In this document: positions 37,509 through 47,098 of the stretch, one piece after another | Numbering within the stretch: the first letter of the stretch is position 1 | How the letters are laid out: every line of letters begins with the position of its first letter | NCBI RefSeq assembly: GCF_900215205.1 | Contig: NZ_OBDY01000001.1 | Location: 1,328,584 to 1,392,583 of the forward strand | Length of the DNA: 64,000 nt | Direction: 5' to 3' | DNA from: Paractinoplanes atraurantiacus | Lineage (GTDB): Bacteria > Actinomycetota > Actinomycetes > Mycobacteriales > Micromonosporaceae | Notes under the pieces: model-generated | Database searches by the model: none | Told to the model about the DNA's origin: nothing | The model's input: only the letters and a program-made list of their open reading frames with translations | Made by a program: the position numbers and the translations under genes

Positions 37509-37663
37509 CGCGCGTGGTCCGCGAATACGGCCGCGCGTGGTCCGCGAATACGGCCGCGCGTGGTCCGCGAATACGGCCGCGCGTGGTCCGCGAATACGGC
37601 CGCGCGTGGCCCGCAAAACGGCCGCGCGTGGCCCGCGAACACGGCTGCGCGTGGTCCCGGCGC
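37509..37663 (+). repeat. 23-bp tandem repeat, about seven units
   Basis: Units start at 37509, 37532, 37555, 37578, 37601, 37623 and 37646. The consensus starts CGCGCGTGGTCCGCG and ends AATACGGC. The first four are perfect, the fifth is 22 bp and the last is partial. The region 37497-37724 between the acidic protein and the phosphotransferase holds this array, no gene, and the promoter-like TACCGT at 37712. Confidence 0.92.
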
Positions 37664-37711
37664 GCCGGTCGCGACAAAACGGGCGCGGCGCGGAGAGGGC
37701 GACGGTTCCGA

Positions 37712-37717
37712 TACCGT
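37712..37717 (+). promoter_or_regulatory. Candidate -10 of a leaderless phosphotransferase gene
   Basis: TACCGT lies seven bases before GTG 37725, the same hexamer seen before miaA. No ribosome site precedes the GTG, which fits a leaderless message. Confidence 0.4.
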
Positions 37718-37724
37718 CACGCAC

Positions 37725-38627
37725 GTGACGGAACGGGATGTGACGGCCCCGGGTGCAGCCGGCTCCGGCGCGACGGGCGAGGGTGCGGCGGGCGCTGGCC
37801 TGACGGGCGAGGGTGCGGCGGGCTCCGGCGCGACGGGCGAGGGTGCGGCGGGCGCTGGCCTGACGGGCGAGGGTGCGGCGGGCGCTGGCCTGACGGGCGA
37901 GGGTGCGGCGGGCCCCGACGTGACGGGCGCGGATCCGGCCCGCTCTGATGCGGTGGGCCCTGATGTGGCGGTTCCTGAATCGGTGGGGCTGCCGTTTGCC
38001 TCGGGGCGTGAAGCGGATGTCTATGCGCTCGGTGACGGCCGGGTCCTGCGGCGCTACCGGCATGGGGGTGACGCTGCGCCTGAGGCGGCCGTCATGGCGT
38101 ACGCCGGGAAGCACGGTTTTCCCGTCCCTGAGGTCTTCCGGGCCGGCGGCGCCGATCTCGTCATGGAGCGCCTCGACGGACCCACCCTGGCTCAGGCCCT
38201 GCTCGCCGGCGATCTGACCGTCGATCGCGGCGCCACGATCTTGGCCGATCTGCTGCGGCAGCTGCACGACCTGCCGCCGATGCGTGACGGTGAGACGCTC
38301 GTCCACCTCGATGTGCACCCCGAGAATGTGGTGCTCAGCCAGCGCGGCCCCGTCCTCATCGACTGGCGCAACGCCGGCGACGGCCCGGCCGACCTCGACA
38401 CCGCCCTGGCCGCCCTGATCCTGGCCCAGGTCGCCGTCGGCGCCATCGACCACGAGCTGGGCAGTCACGCCGGCGAGCTCCTCGACCTCTTCCTGGAGCG
38501 CGCCTCCGGCGACCCCGTCCGGCTCCTTCCCGAGGCCGTCGAGATCAGGCGCGGGCAGCCCACCATGTCGCCCGAGGAGATCGAGCAACTCTCCGTGGCC
38601 GCCGCCCGAGTACGAGGAGTGAAGTAG
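37725..38627 (+). CDS. APH-type phosphotransferase with repetitive N-terminus
   Basis: A 300-aa protein with a kinase-like fold. The catalytic loop is 'LVHLDVHPENVVL' and the metal site 'VLIDWRNAGDGP'; the ATP region is 'READVYALGDGRVLRRYRH'. The first 70 residues are low-complexity repeats of TGEGAAGAGL encoded by five exact 30-bp units. It belongs to the aminoglycoside/choline kinase superfamily, but nothing supports antibiotic resistance specifically. Its TAG is directly followed by the dtd ATG, so both are co-translated. Confidence 0.82.
   Translation: MTERDVTAPGAAGSGATGEGAAGAGLTGEGAAGSGATGEGAAGAGLTGEGAAGAGLTGEGAAGPDVTGADPARSDAVGPDVAVPESVGLPFASGREADVYALGDGRVLRRYRHGGDAAPEAAVMAYAGKHGFPVPEVFRAGGADLVMERLDGPTLAQALLAGDLTVDRGATILADLLRQLHDLPPMRDGETLVHLDVHPENVVLSQRGPVLIDWRNAGDGPADLDTALAALILAQVAVGAIDHELGSHAGELLDLFLERASGDPVRLLPEAVEIRRGQPTMSPEEIEQLSVAAARVRGVK
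37771..37920 (+). repeat. In-frame 30-bp tandem repeat in the phosphotransferase
   Basis: Five units of exactly 30 bp start at 37771, 37801, 37831, 37861 and 37891, each opening (C/T)GACGGGCGAGGGTGCGGCG. They encode decapeptides of the type TGEGAAG(A/S)G(A/L). Being a multiple of three, copy number can change without breaking the frame. Confidence 0.92.
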
Positions 38628-39050
38628 ATGCGTGCTCTTGTGCAGACTGTGAGCCGGGCCAGCGTCACCGTCGACGACGAGGTGGTCGGCAAGATCGAGG
38701 ACGGCTTGCTCGTGCTCGTCGGTGTCACCCACGACGACACGCCCGAGAAGGCCGAGCACCTCGCCCGCAAAACGCATGAACTGCGCATTTTGGACGGCGA
38801 CAGATCCGCCCAGGAAACCCAAGCACCCTTGCTGGTGGTCAGCCAGTTCACGCTTTACGGCGACGTTCGCAAGGGCCGCCGCCCGTCGTGGACCGCCGCC
38901 GCGCCCGCCGAGATGGCCGAGCCGCTGATCAACCGCTATGTCGAAGCACTGCGCGCCCGGGGCGCGACGGTCGAGACCGGCCGCTTCCGGGCGCACATGC
39001 TGGTCGAGAGCGTCAACGTGGGACCGCGCTCGATCTGGATCGAGCTTTAG
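38628..39050 (+). CDS. dtd: D-aminoacyl-tRNA deacylase
   Basis: Removes D-amino acids mistakenly attached to tRNA. The 140-aa protein keeps the catalytic 'VVSQFTLYGDVRKGRRPSW' near residues 70-90. The second signature, normally NDGPVT, reads 'NVGPRS' at residues 130-135: Gly-Pro is kept, but the Asp and Thr are replaced. It starts at the base after the phosphotransferase stop and overlaps the convergent Spo0M gene by 4 bp. It is still full length, so probably functional. Confidence 0.92.
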   Translation: MRALVQTVSRASVTVDDEVVGKIEDGLLVLVGVTHDDTPEKAEHLARKTHELRILDGDRSAQETQAPLLVVSQFTLYGDVRKGRRPSWTAAAPAEMAEPLINRYVEALRARGATVETGRFRAHMLVESVNVGPRSIWIEL

Positions 39051-39835
39051 AAGAACAGCCCCCGCCGCTGCGCCGACTGCCGCAACCAGTTGTCCAGCTG
39101 CGCACCCCAGTCGGTGTGGTCGACCGTCGCGTAGTCCACGTCGAAGCGCCCGAACGCGTCGTGCCCCTCGGTGAACAGCCCGCCCCGCTTGTCGATCTCG
39201 AGGATCACCTGGAGTTTCTGCGGCGTCGGGATGAACGTCAGCTCGAGCTGGTTGATCCCGCTCGCGTAAGCCGACGGCGGGTAGAACTCGATCTCCTGGT
39301 AGAACGGCAGGCTCTGCTGCGCCCCGTACACCCGGCCGCGCTCCACGTCGGCCCGGCTGAACCGGAAGCCCAGCCGCAGCAGGGCGTCGAGGAGCCGTTC
39401 CTGCGCCGGCAGCGGATGCACCGCCACCGCGTCCAGGTCGGACTTGTCGACGGCCCGCGCCACCTCGAGCTCCGTGGCCAGCCCCATCGTCATGCCGTGC
39501 AGATGCTGCCCGTACACCTCGGTGATCGGGGTTTCCCACGGGACGTCGAAGCGGAACGGTACGTCGTATTTCGCACCCGGCTCCAGGCGGAACGAACCGG
39601 TCAGCCGCTGGCGGTGGAACTCCTGATCGGTGTTGTACTCACTGTCACCGCTCTCCACCTCGACCCGCGTGACCAGGCCGACCGCGAGATATTCCACGTC
39701 GACCGCGTGATCGCCGCCGACGACGTGCACCTGTCCCTCGAGGAATCCGCCCGGCCGGCAGTTGGGGTTGGCCAGCACCGTCTCGACCGACGGGCCGCCG
39801 ACTCCCAGTGCCTGCAACATCTTTTTGAAGACCAC
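39047..39835 (-). CDS. Spo0M-family protein
   Basis: A 262-aa arrestin-like protein of the sporulation-control Spo0M family. Two beta-sandwich halves are visible; the first contains 'RPGGFLEGQVHVVGGDHAVDV' and 'FDVPWETPITEV'. The second has 'IEFYPPSAYASGINQLELTF' and the family's 'DHTDWGAQLDNWLRQ' end. GTG 39835 has GGAGGAGA seven bases upstream. In Bacillus Spo0M affects sporulation; the role in actinobacteria is unknown. Confidence 0.85.
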   Translation of the reverse strand: MVFKKMLQALGVGGPSVETVLANPNCRPGGFLEGQVHVVGGDHAVDVEYLAVGLVTRVEVESGDSEYNTDQEFHRQRLTGSFRLEPGAKYDVPFRFDVPWETPITEVYGQHLHGMTMGLATELEVARAVDKSDLDAVAVHPLPAQERLLDALLRLGFRFSRADVERGRVYGAQQSLPFYQEIEFYPPSAYASGINQLELTFIPTPQKLQVILEIDKRGGLFTEGHDAFGRFDVDYATVDHTDWGAQLDNWLRQSAQRRGLFF

Positions 39836-40068
39836 TGAACCATCTCCTCCTCGAGGGCGTGTGGGGAACAGTATCGACGCACAGCAACCGACCGGTACCG
39901 GCATTTCGGGCACTTGTCGGCTTGGCGACGTCAGGGTTCTCCCTGATTCATGCCACCTGGACGCTTGCCTCACCTCGGCTTAACGCGTCCCGGGCCAAGC
40001 TATCGATCACCGGCACGCAAGTGACTGGACAGCTCGAGACGGTTTATCAGCGGGGAGGGGACTGAAAG

Positions 40069-41052
<984 letters not shown>

Positions 41053-41076
41053 AAAGCCGACGACTGAAACCCCTTG

Positions 41077-41106
41077 CCGCCCGGTGAGCCTCGCGCTCCC
41101 GGGCGG
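41077..41106 (+). terminator. Hairpin after the sigma factor gene
   Basis: CCGCCCGG and CCGGGCGG form an 8-bp stem, with a 14-base loop and TTGT after it, 25 bp after the sigma factor stop. Confidence 0.55.
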
Positions 41107-41140
41107 TTGTGCGCGAGCGGAGAAACGGGCGCCTGCGAAG

Positions 41141-41719
41141 ATGAGCGCCATGACGATTTCCCTGCCGATCGAGGCCGAGGCCAACAAGCTGCTCTCGTCC
41201 GACCCGCTGGCGCTGCTGATCGGCATGGTGCTCGATCAGCAGATTCCGCTGGAGAAGGCGTTCACGTCGCCGTGGGTGCTGGCTCAGCGGCTCGGCCACG
41301 CGTACACGGCCGAGGAGCTGGCCGACTTCGACCCCGAGGCGCTCATTGCGATCTTCGCCGAGCCACCCGCGCTGCACCGCTTCCCCAAGGCGATGGCCGC
41401 CCGCGTGCAGGAGGTGTGCCGCGCGCTGGTCGACCGCTATGACGGTGACGCCGCCAACCTGTGGGCCGGCGTCGAGGACGGCGGCGAGCTGATCAAGCGG
41501 GTCGCCTCGCTGCCCGGGTTCGGCAAGCAGAAGTCGCAGATCTTCGTCGCGCTGCTGGGCAAGCAGTACGGTGTCGAGCCGTCCGGCTGGCGCGAGGCCG
41601 CCGGCGGCTACGGGGCCGAGGGCTCGTTCAAGTCCGTGGCCGACATCGTCGACGGTGAGTCGCTTGGCAAGGTCCGCGCGTACAAGAAGGAAATGAAGGC
41701 GGCCGCCAAGGCCAAGTGA
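41141..41719 (+). CDS. HhH-GPD-type base excision repair protein
   Basis: A 192-aa protein of the small actinobacterial HhH-GPD group. It opens with 'DPLALLIGMVLDQQIPLEKA', then the helix-hairpin-helix 'VASLPGFGKQKSQIFVALLG'. The GPD-type catalytic Lys/Asp arrangement of larger glycosylases is less clear, so base specificity and activity are not certain. ATG 41141 is used; ATG 41150 is also possible. Confidence 0.85.
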   Translation: MSAMTISLPIEAEANKLLSSDPLALLIGMVLDQQIPLEKAFTSPWVLAQRLGHAYTAEELADFDPEALIAIFAEPPALHRFPKAMAARVQEVCRALVDRYDGDAANLWAGVEDGGELIKRVASLPGFGKQKSQIFVALLGKQYGVEPSGWREAAGGYGAEGSFKSVADIVDGESLGKVRAYKKEMKAAAKAK

Positions 41720-41789
41720 AGGTATTGCGTCGAAGTCTGTCCATTTCTCCTCTCTCGTCAACCCTGCGGTGCCAGGATTTCCGGAGGTG

Positions 41790-41818
41790 AGGAAAGCCCG
41801 CGTTAGCAGCGGTTTTCC
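41790..41818 (+). other. Inverted repeat in the leader of the chemotaxis operon
   Basis: GGAAAGCC and GGTTTTCC can pair (one wobble) around a short inner loop, in the 164-bp leader upstream of the first receptor gene. CCGGAG and CTCCGG flank it and could form an outer stem. I could not fit it to a known riboswitch or to a sigma-28 promoter. Confidence 0.3.
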
Positions 41819-41883
41819 CCGACTCCGGTTGTCCATGACGCGTATGCGCACGGCAGTTGAAAGAGAGAGGGGAGACCACCCCC

Positions 41884-43836
41884 ATGCCCTTGACGACGAG
41901 CTCCGCCAACGGGCGGGCCACCGATAGCGCTCGGGCGAGCCGGCCCGCGTCGGCGCCGGCCTCGGCCCGCCCCGCCGCCGGTCGCGGCGGGGACAGTGAC
42001 GCCGGTCGCCGGCAGGCCCGGTCCGTGGCTAAGCAGCAGCAGGCGGCCGAGCGGATCGCCGCCGCCACCGCCGAGATCTCCGCGCAGAACGCCGAGGCCA
42101 CCGAGGCCTCGCGCCAGCTGACGGAGTCGATGCAGCAGATCTCCGCGGGCGCCGAGGAGGCGTCGGGCGCGACTCAGCAGAGCCTGGCCGCGATGAACCA
42201 GGTCGAGGAGCGGGTCGGCCGGCAGGAGGCGACCACCCGGCAGGTGGCCGAGCTCAGCCAGGCCCTGCAGAACCTGCTCAACGAGACCCGCGGCGGCATC
42301 AACAACCTGCTCGCGAACGTCGACAACGCCTCGACCCGGCAGACGGCGTCGGTCGTGACAATCACCGAGCTCGAGAAGCAAGCCGACGAAATTGGCGAGA
42401 TCGTCAAGACAGTGGCACACATCGCCGACCAGACGAATCTTCTCGCGCTGAACGCGGCGATCGAGGCCGCTCGGGCCCGTCAACACGGCAAGGGCTTCGC
42501 CGTGGTCGCCGACGAGGTGCGCACTCTCGCCGAGACCAGTGAGCGCAGCGCCCGGCAGATCCGCGACCTGATCGACGAGGTGCGCGAGAGCGTCACCACG
42601 ATCGCCTCCGGCGTGCAGTCGTCGGCCGAGACGGCGCGCAGCGAGGTGGAGAAGGGCAAGTCGATCACCGAGCAGCTCGAGACCATCCGGGCCGACATGG
42701 GCACGATCATGACCGGTGCGACGGAGATGGCCAGGGCGGCGGTCGAGGCGCAGGACGCGACGAAGTCGGCCAAGACCCGCTCGGAGGAGATCGCCGCGGC
42801 GGCCGAGCAGCAGTCGGCCGCCTGCGAGGAGTCGCTCCAGACGGTCAACCAGCAGACCCAGGCGCTGCGGCAGAGCGATCAGGCCGCCGAGTCGCTGGCC
42901 GAGATCTCCGAGGGGCTGCGCAACAGCACCGACGTCTCCAAGAGCGCGGAGGAGGTCGCCTCGGCGGCCGAGCAGCTGTCGGCCGCGGTGGAGGAGATCA
43001 ACCGCGCCGCGAGCCAGATCAACGTCGCGATCAACGAGATCAACTCGGGAGCCCGCACGGCCGCCGAGAAGGGCCAGCAGACCTCCGAGGCCGTCTCGAA
43101 GATCGAGCAGGGCGCACAGCTGTCGATGACCCGGGCCGGCAACGCGGTTGAGCGGGCCGACGGCATCCTCGGCCTGCTCAACACGAACAAGGACGCGGTC
43201 GACTCGATGATCGACGCGATCGCCCAGGCGTCCCGCGACGGCATCGAGAGCGTCCGCAAGGTGACCGAGCTGGAGCAGATCTCCCGGCGGATCGACAAGA
43301 TCGTCGATGCGATCGCCAACGTCTCCATCCAGACCAACATGCTGGCCGTGAACGGCTCGGTCGAGTCGGCCCGGGCCGGCGAGTTCGGCAAGGGCTTCGC
43401 GGTCGTCTCCACCGACATCCGCAACCTGGCCCGCGACTCGGCCGACAACGCCGACCGGATCAAGGATCTCGTCAAAGCGGTGCAGGACCGGATCGTCGAG
43501 GTCCGCTCCGACCTCGAGGAGACCAGCCGCCAGGCGCTGGCCGAGGTCGAGGCGGCCAAGGTCACCACGGCCCGGCTCGAGGAGATCGAGCGGGACATGC
43601 AGCAGGTGCGGGCCGGTAACGAGGAGGTCCGCGAGTCGGCTCAGGAGATCACCGGCGTGCTCGGTGAGGTCAAGACCGGGCTCGAACAGATCTCGTCGGC
43701 CGCCAACGAGGCCGAGCAACTCGCCGCGCAGGCGTCCACCGCGGCCCGCGAACAGTCACAGGGCGCCGAGGAGCTGGCCGCCGCGGTCGAGGAGATCGCC
43801 GCCCTTGCCGACGAGCTTCAGAACGCCGCCGCCTGA
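41884..43836 (+). CDS. Cytosolic receptor-like protein with two MCP signalling tips
   Basis: A 650-aa all-helical protein with no signal peptide, membrane helix or ligand domain. It carries two receptor hairpin tips about 300 residues apart. The first, near residue 182, reads '[18 protein letters not shown]' and is a normal CheA/CheW contact. The second, near residue 480, reads '[20 protein letters not shown]' and departs from the consensus. Each is followed by 'GKGFAVV'. It heads the chemotaxis operon and ends 16 bp before the triple-CheW gene. ATG 41884 follows AGGGGAG. Confidence 0.88.
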   Translation: MPLTTSSANGRATDSARASRPASAPASARPAAGRGGDSDAGRRQARSVAKQQQAAERIAAATAEISAQNAEATEASRQLTESMQQISAGAEEASGATQQSLAAMNQVEERVGRQEATTRQVAELSQALQNLLNETRGGINNLLANVDNASTRQTASVVTITELEKQADEIGEIVKTVAHIADQTNLLALNAAIEAARARQHGKGFAVVADEVRTLAETSERSARQIRDLIDEVRESVTTIASGVQSSAETARSEVEKGKSITEQLETIRADMGTIMTGATEMARAAVEAQDATKSAKTRSEEIAAAAEQQSAACEESLQTVNQQTQALRQSDQAAESLAEISEGLRNSTDVSKSAEEVASAAEQLSAAVEEINRAASQINVAINEINSGARTAAEKGQQTSEAVSKIEQGAQLSMTRAGNAVERADGILGLLNTNKDAVDSMIDAIAQASRDGIESVRKVTELEQISRRIDKIVDAIANVSIQTNMLAVNGSVESARAGEFGKGFAVVSTDIRNLARDSADNADRIKDLVKAVQDRIVEVRSDLEETSRQALAEVEAAKVTTARLEEIERDMQQVRAGNEEVRESAQEITGVLGEVKTGLEQISSAANEAEQLAAQASTAAREQSQGAEELAAAVEEIAALADELQNAAA

Positions 43837-43852
43837 GGAAGGGGGCGCACTC

Positions 43853-45415
43853 ATGAGCGTCGAAGAGGAATCAGTCGTCGAGGACGACAACACCGACTAC
43901 GTCACGTTCGACATGGCCGGCGAGCGGTACGCCTTCCCGATGAGCCGGGTCCAGGAAATCATCCGGATGCCGGCCGTGGTGAAGGTGCCGCTCGGGCCGC
44001 CCTCGCTGGAGGGTTTGGCCAACCTGCGCGGCCGCGTGCTGCCGGTGGTGAGCCTGCGCGACTGCTGCGACATGGACGCGCGGGAGCACGACGAGACCAC
44101 GCGGGTCATCATCGTCGACGGCGGCGTGCCGCTCGGCTTCGTGGTCGACCGGGTCGCCAGCGTGATCAGCATCGACCCGGCGGCGCTGGAATCGGCCGAC
44201 TCCGTGCAGTCGACGGTCCGCTCGGACGTGCTGGTCGGCGTGATCAAGGCGGACGACGGCAACATGACCACGATCCTCGACGTCGACCGCCTCGTGGGCA
44301 GCCAGTTCGACCAGCTCACCGAGCGGGTCCGGGCGGCCGATGCCGGCGCTTCGGGCCGGATGTCGATGGAGCGCGAGGACGAGGGCGACGGCGAGAGCGA
44401 CGACACCCTCGAGCTGGTCAGCTTCGCCGTGCAGGGCCAGGAGTACGCCCTGCCGATCGACCAGGTGCAGGAGATCGTCCAGGCGCCGGAGTCGGTCAGT
44501 CACGTGCCCAACGCGGGCAGCCGCGTCCTGGGCGTGATCGACCTGCGGGGCCGGCTGCTGCCGGTGGTGAGCATGCGCCGCGTGTTCGGCCTGCCGGTCA
44601 CGCCGCTGGAGCCGCAGAACCGGATCGTCGTCGTCTCGATCGACGGCGGTGTGGTCGGCGTCGTGATGGACACCGTGCGCGAGGTGTTGCGCGTCCCGCA
44701 CCAGCTGGTGGCCCCGCTGCCGGCCTTCATGGCGGGGGACGGGCGCAAGAGCGAGGTGGAGTCGGTGTGCCGGCTCGAGGACGGCAAGCGCCTGGTCTCC
44801 GTCCTGAGCGTCAACCGGATGTTCGACTCGCCCGAGGTACGCAACGAGATCGCCGAACACCAGGGTCAGGGGGACATGCCGCAGATGGCCGAGGAGCGGA
44901 TGGCCGACGACGGCCGGGGCGACGAGGAGCTGTTCGTCGTGTTCCGGCTCGACGAGGAGGAGTACGCCGTCGACGTCGACGCCGTACAGGAGATCATCCG
45001 GGTGCCCGAGGCGCTGATCCGGGTGCCGAAGTCGTACGAGTTCGTCGAGGGGCTGGTCAATCTGCGCGGCACCGTGCTGCCGGTGGTCGATCTGCGGACG
45101 CGATTGGGACTGCCCCGCGGCGAGCGGGACGAGCGGCAGCGCATCGTGGTCCTGATCATCAACGGGGTCCGTACCGGCTTCATCGTCGACTCGGTGGCCG
45201 AGGTGGCCCGGGTCGGCCGGCACGTGCTGGAGCCGGCGCCGCAGCTCTCGGCCGAGCAGGCCCGCCTGGTGTCGCGGGTGGCCAACCTGCCCGACCAGAA
45301 GCGGATGCTGCTGCTGGTCCAGGTCGACCAGCTGCTCGCCGCCGAGCAGGCCGCCGCCCTCGACGTCGTCTGCGAGGAGGTCGTCGTGGAGGCCGGCGAC
45401 CTCGTCACCGTCTGA
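43853..45415 (+). CDS. Triple CheW-domain adaptor
   Basis: A 520-aa soluble protein made of three CheW domains, starting near residues 15, 184 and 362. Each shows the CheW pattern, for example 'RVQEIIRMPAVVKVPLGPPS', 'VQEIVQAPESVSHVPNAGS' and 'VQEIIRVPEALIRVPKSYE', followed by 'NLRG..LPVV' or 'DLRG..LPVV'. Acidic linkers separate them. One molecule could link several receptor tips or CheA units in one array. ATG 43853 has GGAAGGGGG upstream. No single-domain CheW gene is present in the operon. Confidence 0.92.
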   Translation: MSVEEESVVEDDNTDYVTFDMAGERYAFPMSRVQEIIRMPAVVKVPLGPPSLEGLANLRGRVLPVVSLRDCCDMDAREHDETTRVIIVDGGVPLGFVVDRVASVISIDPAALESADSVQSTVRSDVLVGVIKADDGNMTTILDVDRLVGSQFDQLTERVRAADAGASGRMSMEREDEGDGESDDTLELVSFAVQGQEYALPIDQVQEIVQAPESVSHVPNAGSRVLGVIDLRGRLLPVVSMRRVFGLPVTPLEPQNRIVVVSIDGGVVGVVMDTVREVLRVPHQLVAPLPAFMAGDGRKSEVESVCRLEDGKRLVSVLSVNRMFDSPEVRNEIAEHQGQGDMPQMAEERMADDGRGDEELFVVFRLDEEEYAVDVDAVQEIIRVPEALIRVPKSYEFVEGLVNLRGTVLPVVDLRTRLGLPRGERDERQRIVVLIINGVRTGFIVDSVAEVARVGRHVLEPAPQLSAEQARLVSRVANLPDQKRMLLLVQVDQLLAAEQAAALDVVCEEVVVEAGDLVTV

Positions 45416-45430
45416 CCGGGAGACTCCACT

Positions 45431-46480
45431 GTGGCACCGTCGGTCCTCGTCGTCGACGACTCGGCCCTGATGCGCCGGGCGGTCAAGGGCATCCTCGAGG
45501 AAGGTGGTTTCGAGGTGCACACGGCCCGCAACGGGGTCGACGCCCTCGAACAACTTGATCGCGTACGCCCGGACGCCATCACTCTCGACATCAATATGCC
45601 CGAGATGGACGGCCTCACCTGCCTTTCGAAGATCATGGCGGAGCGGCCGACCCCGGTCGTCATGCTGTCGTCCCTGACCGAGAAGAACGCCCTGGTCACG
45701 TTCGAGGCGCTGGAGCTGGGGGCGGTCGACTACGTGGCCAAGCCGGGCGGCACCGTCTCGCTGAACATCGACGAGGTCGCCCGGGAGATCGTCAGCAAGG
45801 TCAAGGCGGCGACCTCGGCCCGCATCAACCGGTCGCGCGGGCTTCGGGAGCGTCTCAAGGCGGCGCCGGAGAAAAAGGCGCCGCCCGGCAAGCCGAGCAA
45901 GGCGGGCGAGGTCGACCTGCTGCTGATCGGCTCGTCGACCGGCGGACCGGCGCTGCTGAACGAGCTGTTGCCGCAGCTGCCGGCCACGCTCGGGGCGCCG
46001 GTGGTGATCGCGCAGCACATCCCGGCCTCCTTCACCGCCACGCTCGCGCGCCGGCTGGACGAGATCTGCCAACTGCGCGTGCACGAGGTCGACCGGATCA
46101 TGAACATCGAGCGCGGCCACATCTACCTCGGCAAGGGCAGCGCGGACGTGGTGGTGGCCCGGCGCACCGACGGCCTGATCGTCAAGAGCGTTCCGGCCGC
46201 CGCCGAGTACCGCTGGCATCCGAGCGTGGATCGCCTGGTCGGCTCGGCCCGCCGGCACATCGCGGCCGAGCGGCTGGTCTGCACGCTGCTGACCGGCATG
46301 GGCGACGACGGCGCCACCGAGATGGCCGCCGTGAAGGCCGACGGCGGCCGCACCATCGCCGAGGCCGAGGAGACGGCGGTCGTCTGGGGCATGCCGGGCG
46401 AGCTGTCCCGCCGCGGCGGGGCGACGCTCACGCTGCCCTCGTACGAGATCGCCGACCGCCTCGCTGACTGGGTTCGTTGA
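45431..46480 (+). CDS. cheB: Chemotaxis methylesterase CheB
   Basis: Removes methyl groups from receptor glutamates when phosphorylated. The 349-aa protein has a receiver domain with the phospho-Asp at 53 ('TLDINMPEMDG') and a catalytic domain with Ser in 'LIGSSTGGPALL', His in 'VIAQHIPASFT' and Asp in 'TGMGDDGATEMA'. The full triad is present. The start is GTG 45431, 15 bp after the CheW gene. Confidence 0.95.
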   Translation: MAPSVLVVDDSALMRRAVKGILEEGGFEVHTARNGVDALEQLDRVRPDAITLDINMPEMDGLTCLSKIMAERPTPVVMLSSLTEKNALVTFEALELGAVDYVAKPGGTVSLNIDEVAREIVSKVKAATSARINRSRGLRERLKAAPEKKAPPGKPSKAGEVDLLLIGSSTGGPALLNELLPQLPATLGAPVVIAQHIPASFTATLARRLDEICQLRVHEVDRIMNIERGHIYLGKGSADVVVARRTDGLIVKSVPAAAEYRWHPSVDRLVGSARRHIAAERLVCTLLTGMGDDGATEMAAVKADGGRTIAEAEETAVVWGMPGELSRRGGATLTLPSYEIADRLADWVR

Positions 46481-46498
46481 GAGAGAAGGGGGACCACC

Positions 46499-47098
46499 GT
46501 GGGACTCGTTCGCCGCAACACGCCGCCACCCGAGGAGACGGCCGCGCCGCCGTCGGCCGACACCCTGCTGAGCCAGCTCGACGACCCCGACCCGGAGTTG
46601 CGCCGGGAGGCGGCGCTGGGCCTGGACGGCTCGGCCGAGGCCGTGGCCCCGCTGCTCGACCGGGTCGCCGGCGAGACCGAGGCGGCGGTCCGCGACGCCA
46701 TGCTCACCACCCTCGCCGCGCACGACACGGCCCAGGTGGCCGAGGGGCTCGCCGTCCACCTGGCCAGTGACGACGCCGGCCTGCGCACGGCCGTGGCCGA
46801 GACGCTGGCCACCATGCCGAACTCGGTGCCGGCCCTGCTGCCGCGCCTGATCGACGACGACGACCACGACGTCCGCGTGATGACCGCGATGGTCCTGGCC
46901 GATCTGCCGCATCCCGAGGCGATGACCTGGCTGGCCGTCATGATCCGGGAGGACCCGCACCCGAACGTGGTCACCGCCGCCATCGACGCGCTGCTGCCCT
47001 CGATCGGGCCCGAGCACCACGAGCTGCTGCGCGGGGCGGTCGAGCGCTTCCCGGACGACCCGTTCCTGCGGTTCACGGTCGAGGCGGCGGTCAAATGA
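46499..47098 (+). CDS. HEAT-repeat protein
   Basis: A 199-aa protein with four to five HEAT-like helical pairs ('LDDPDPELRREAALGL', 'VAGETEAAVRDAMLTTLAAHD', 'LASDDAGLRTAVAETLATM', 'DDDHDVRVMTAMVLADL', 'EDPHPNVVTAAIDALLPS'). It binds partners rather than catalyses. It lies between cheB and cheR and overlaps cheR by 4 bp, so it probably belongs to the chemotaxis complex. HEAT proteins are not part of the standard Che set. GTG 46499 follows GGGGGACC. Confidence 0.85.
   Translation: MGLVRRNTPPPEETAAPPSADTLLSQLDDPDPELRREAALGLDGSAEAVAPLLDRVAGETEAAVRDAMLTTLAAHDTAQVAEGLAVHLASDDAGLRTAVAETLATMPNSVPALLPRLIDDDDHDVRVMTAMVLADLPHPEAMTWLAVMIREDPHPNVVTAAIDALLPSIGPEHHELLRGAVERFPDDPFLRFTVEAAVK

Noticed and set aside
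37725..38627. Aminoglycoside resistance gene
   Set aside because: Only the general kinase fold motifs are visible; the neighbourhood (dtd) suggests housekeeping.
41720..41883. Cyclic di-GMP or other riboswitch before the first receptor gene
   Set aside because: The paired elements do not fit the conserved cores I know, and no attenuator hairpin follows.
43871..47020. Minus-strand open frame of over 1000 codons across the chemotaxis genes
   Set aside because: It is a codon-bias shadow of the triple-CheW, CheB and HEAT genes: His/Asp/Arg-rich, no motif, no ribosome site.
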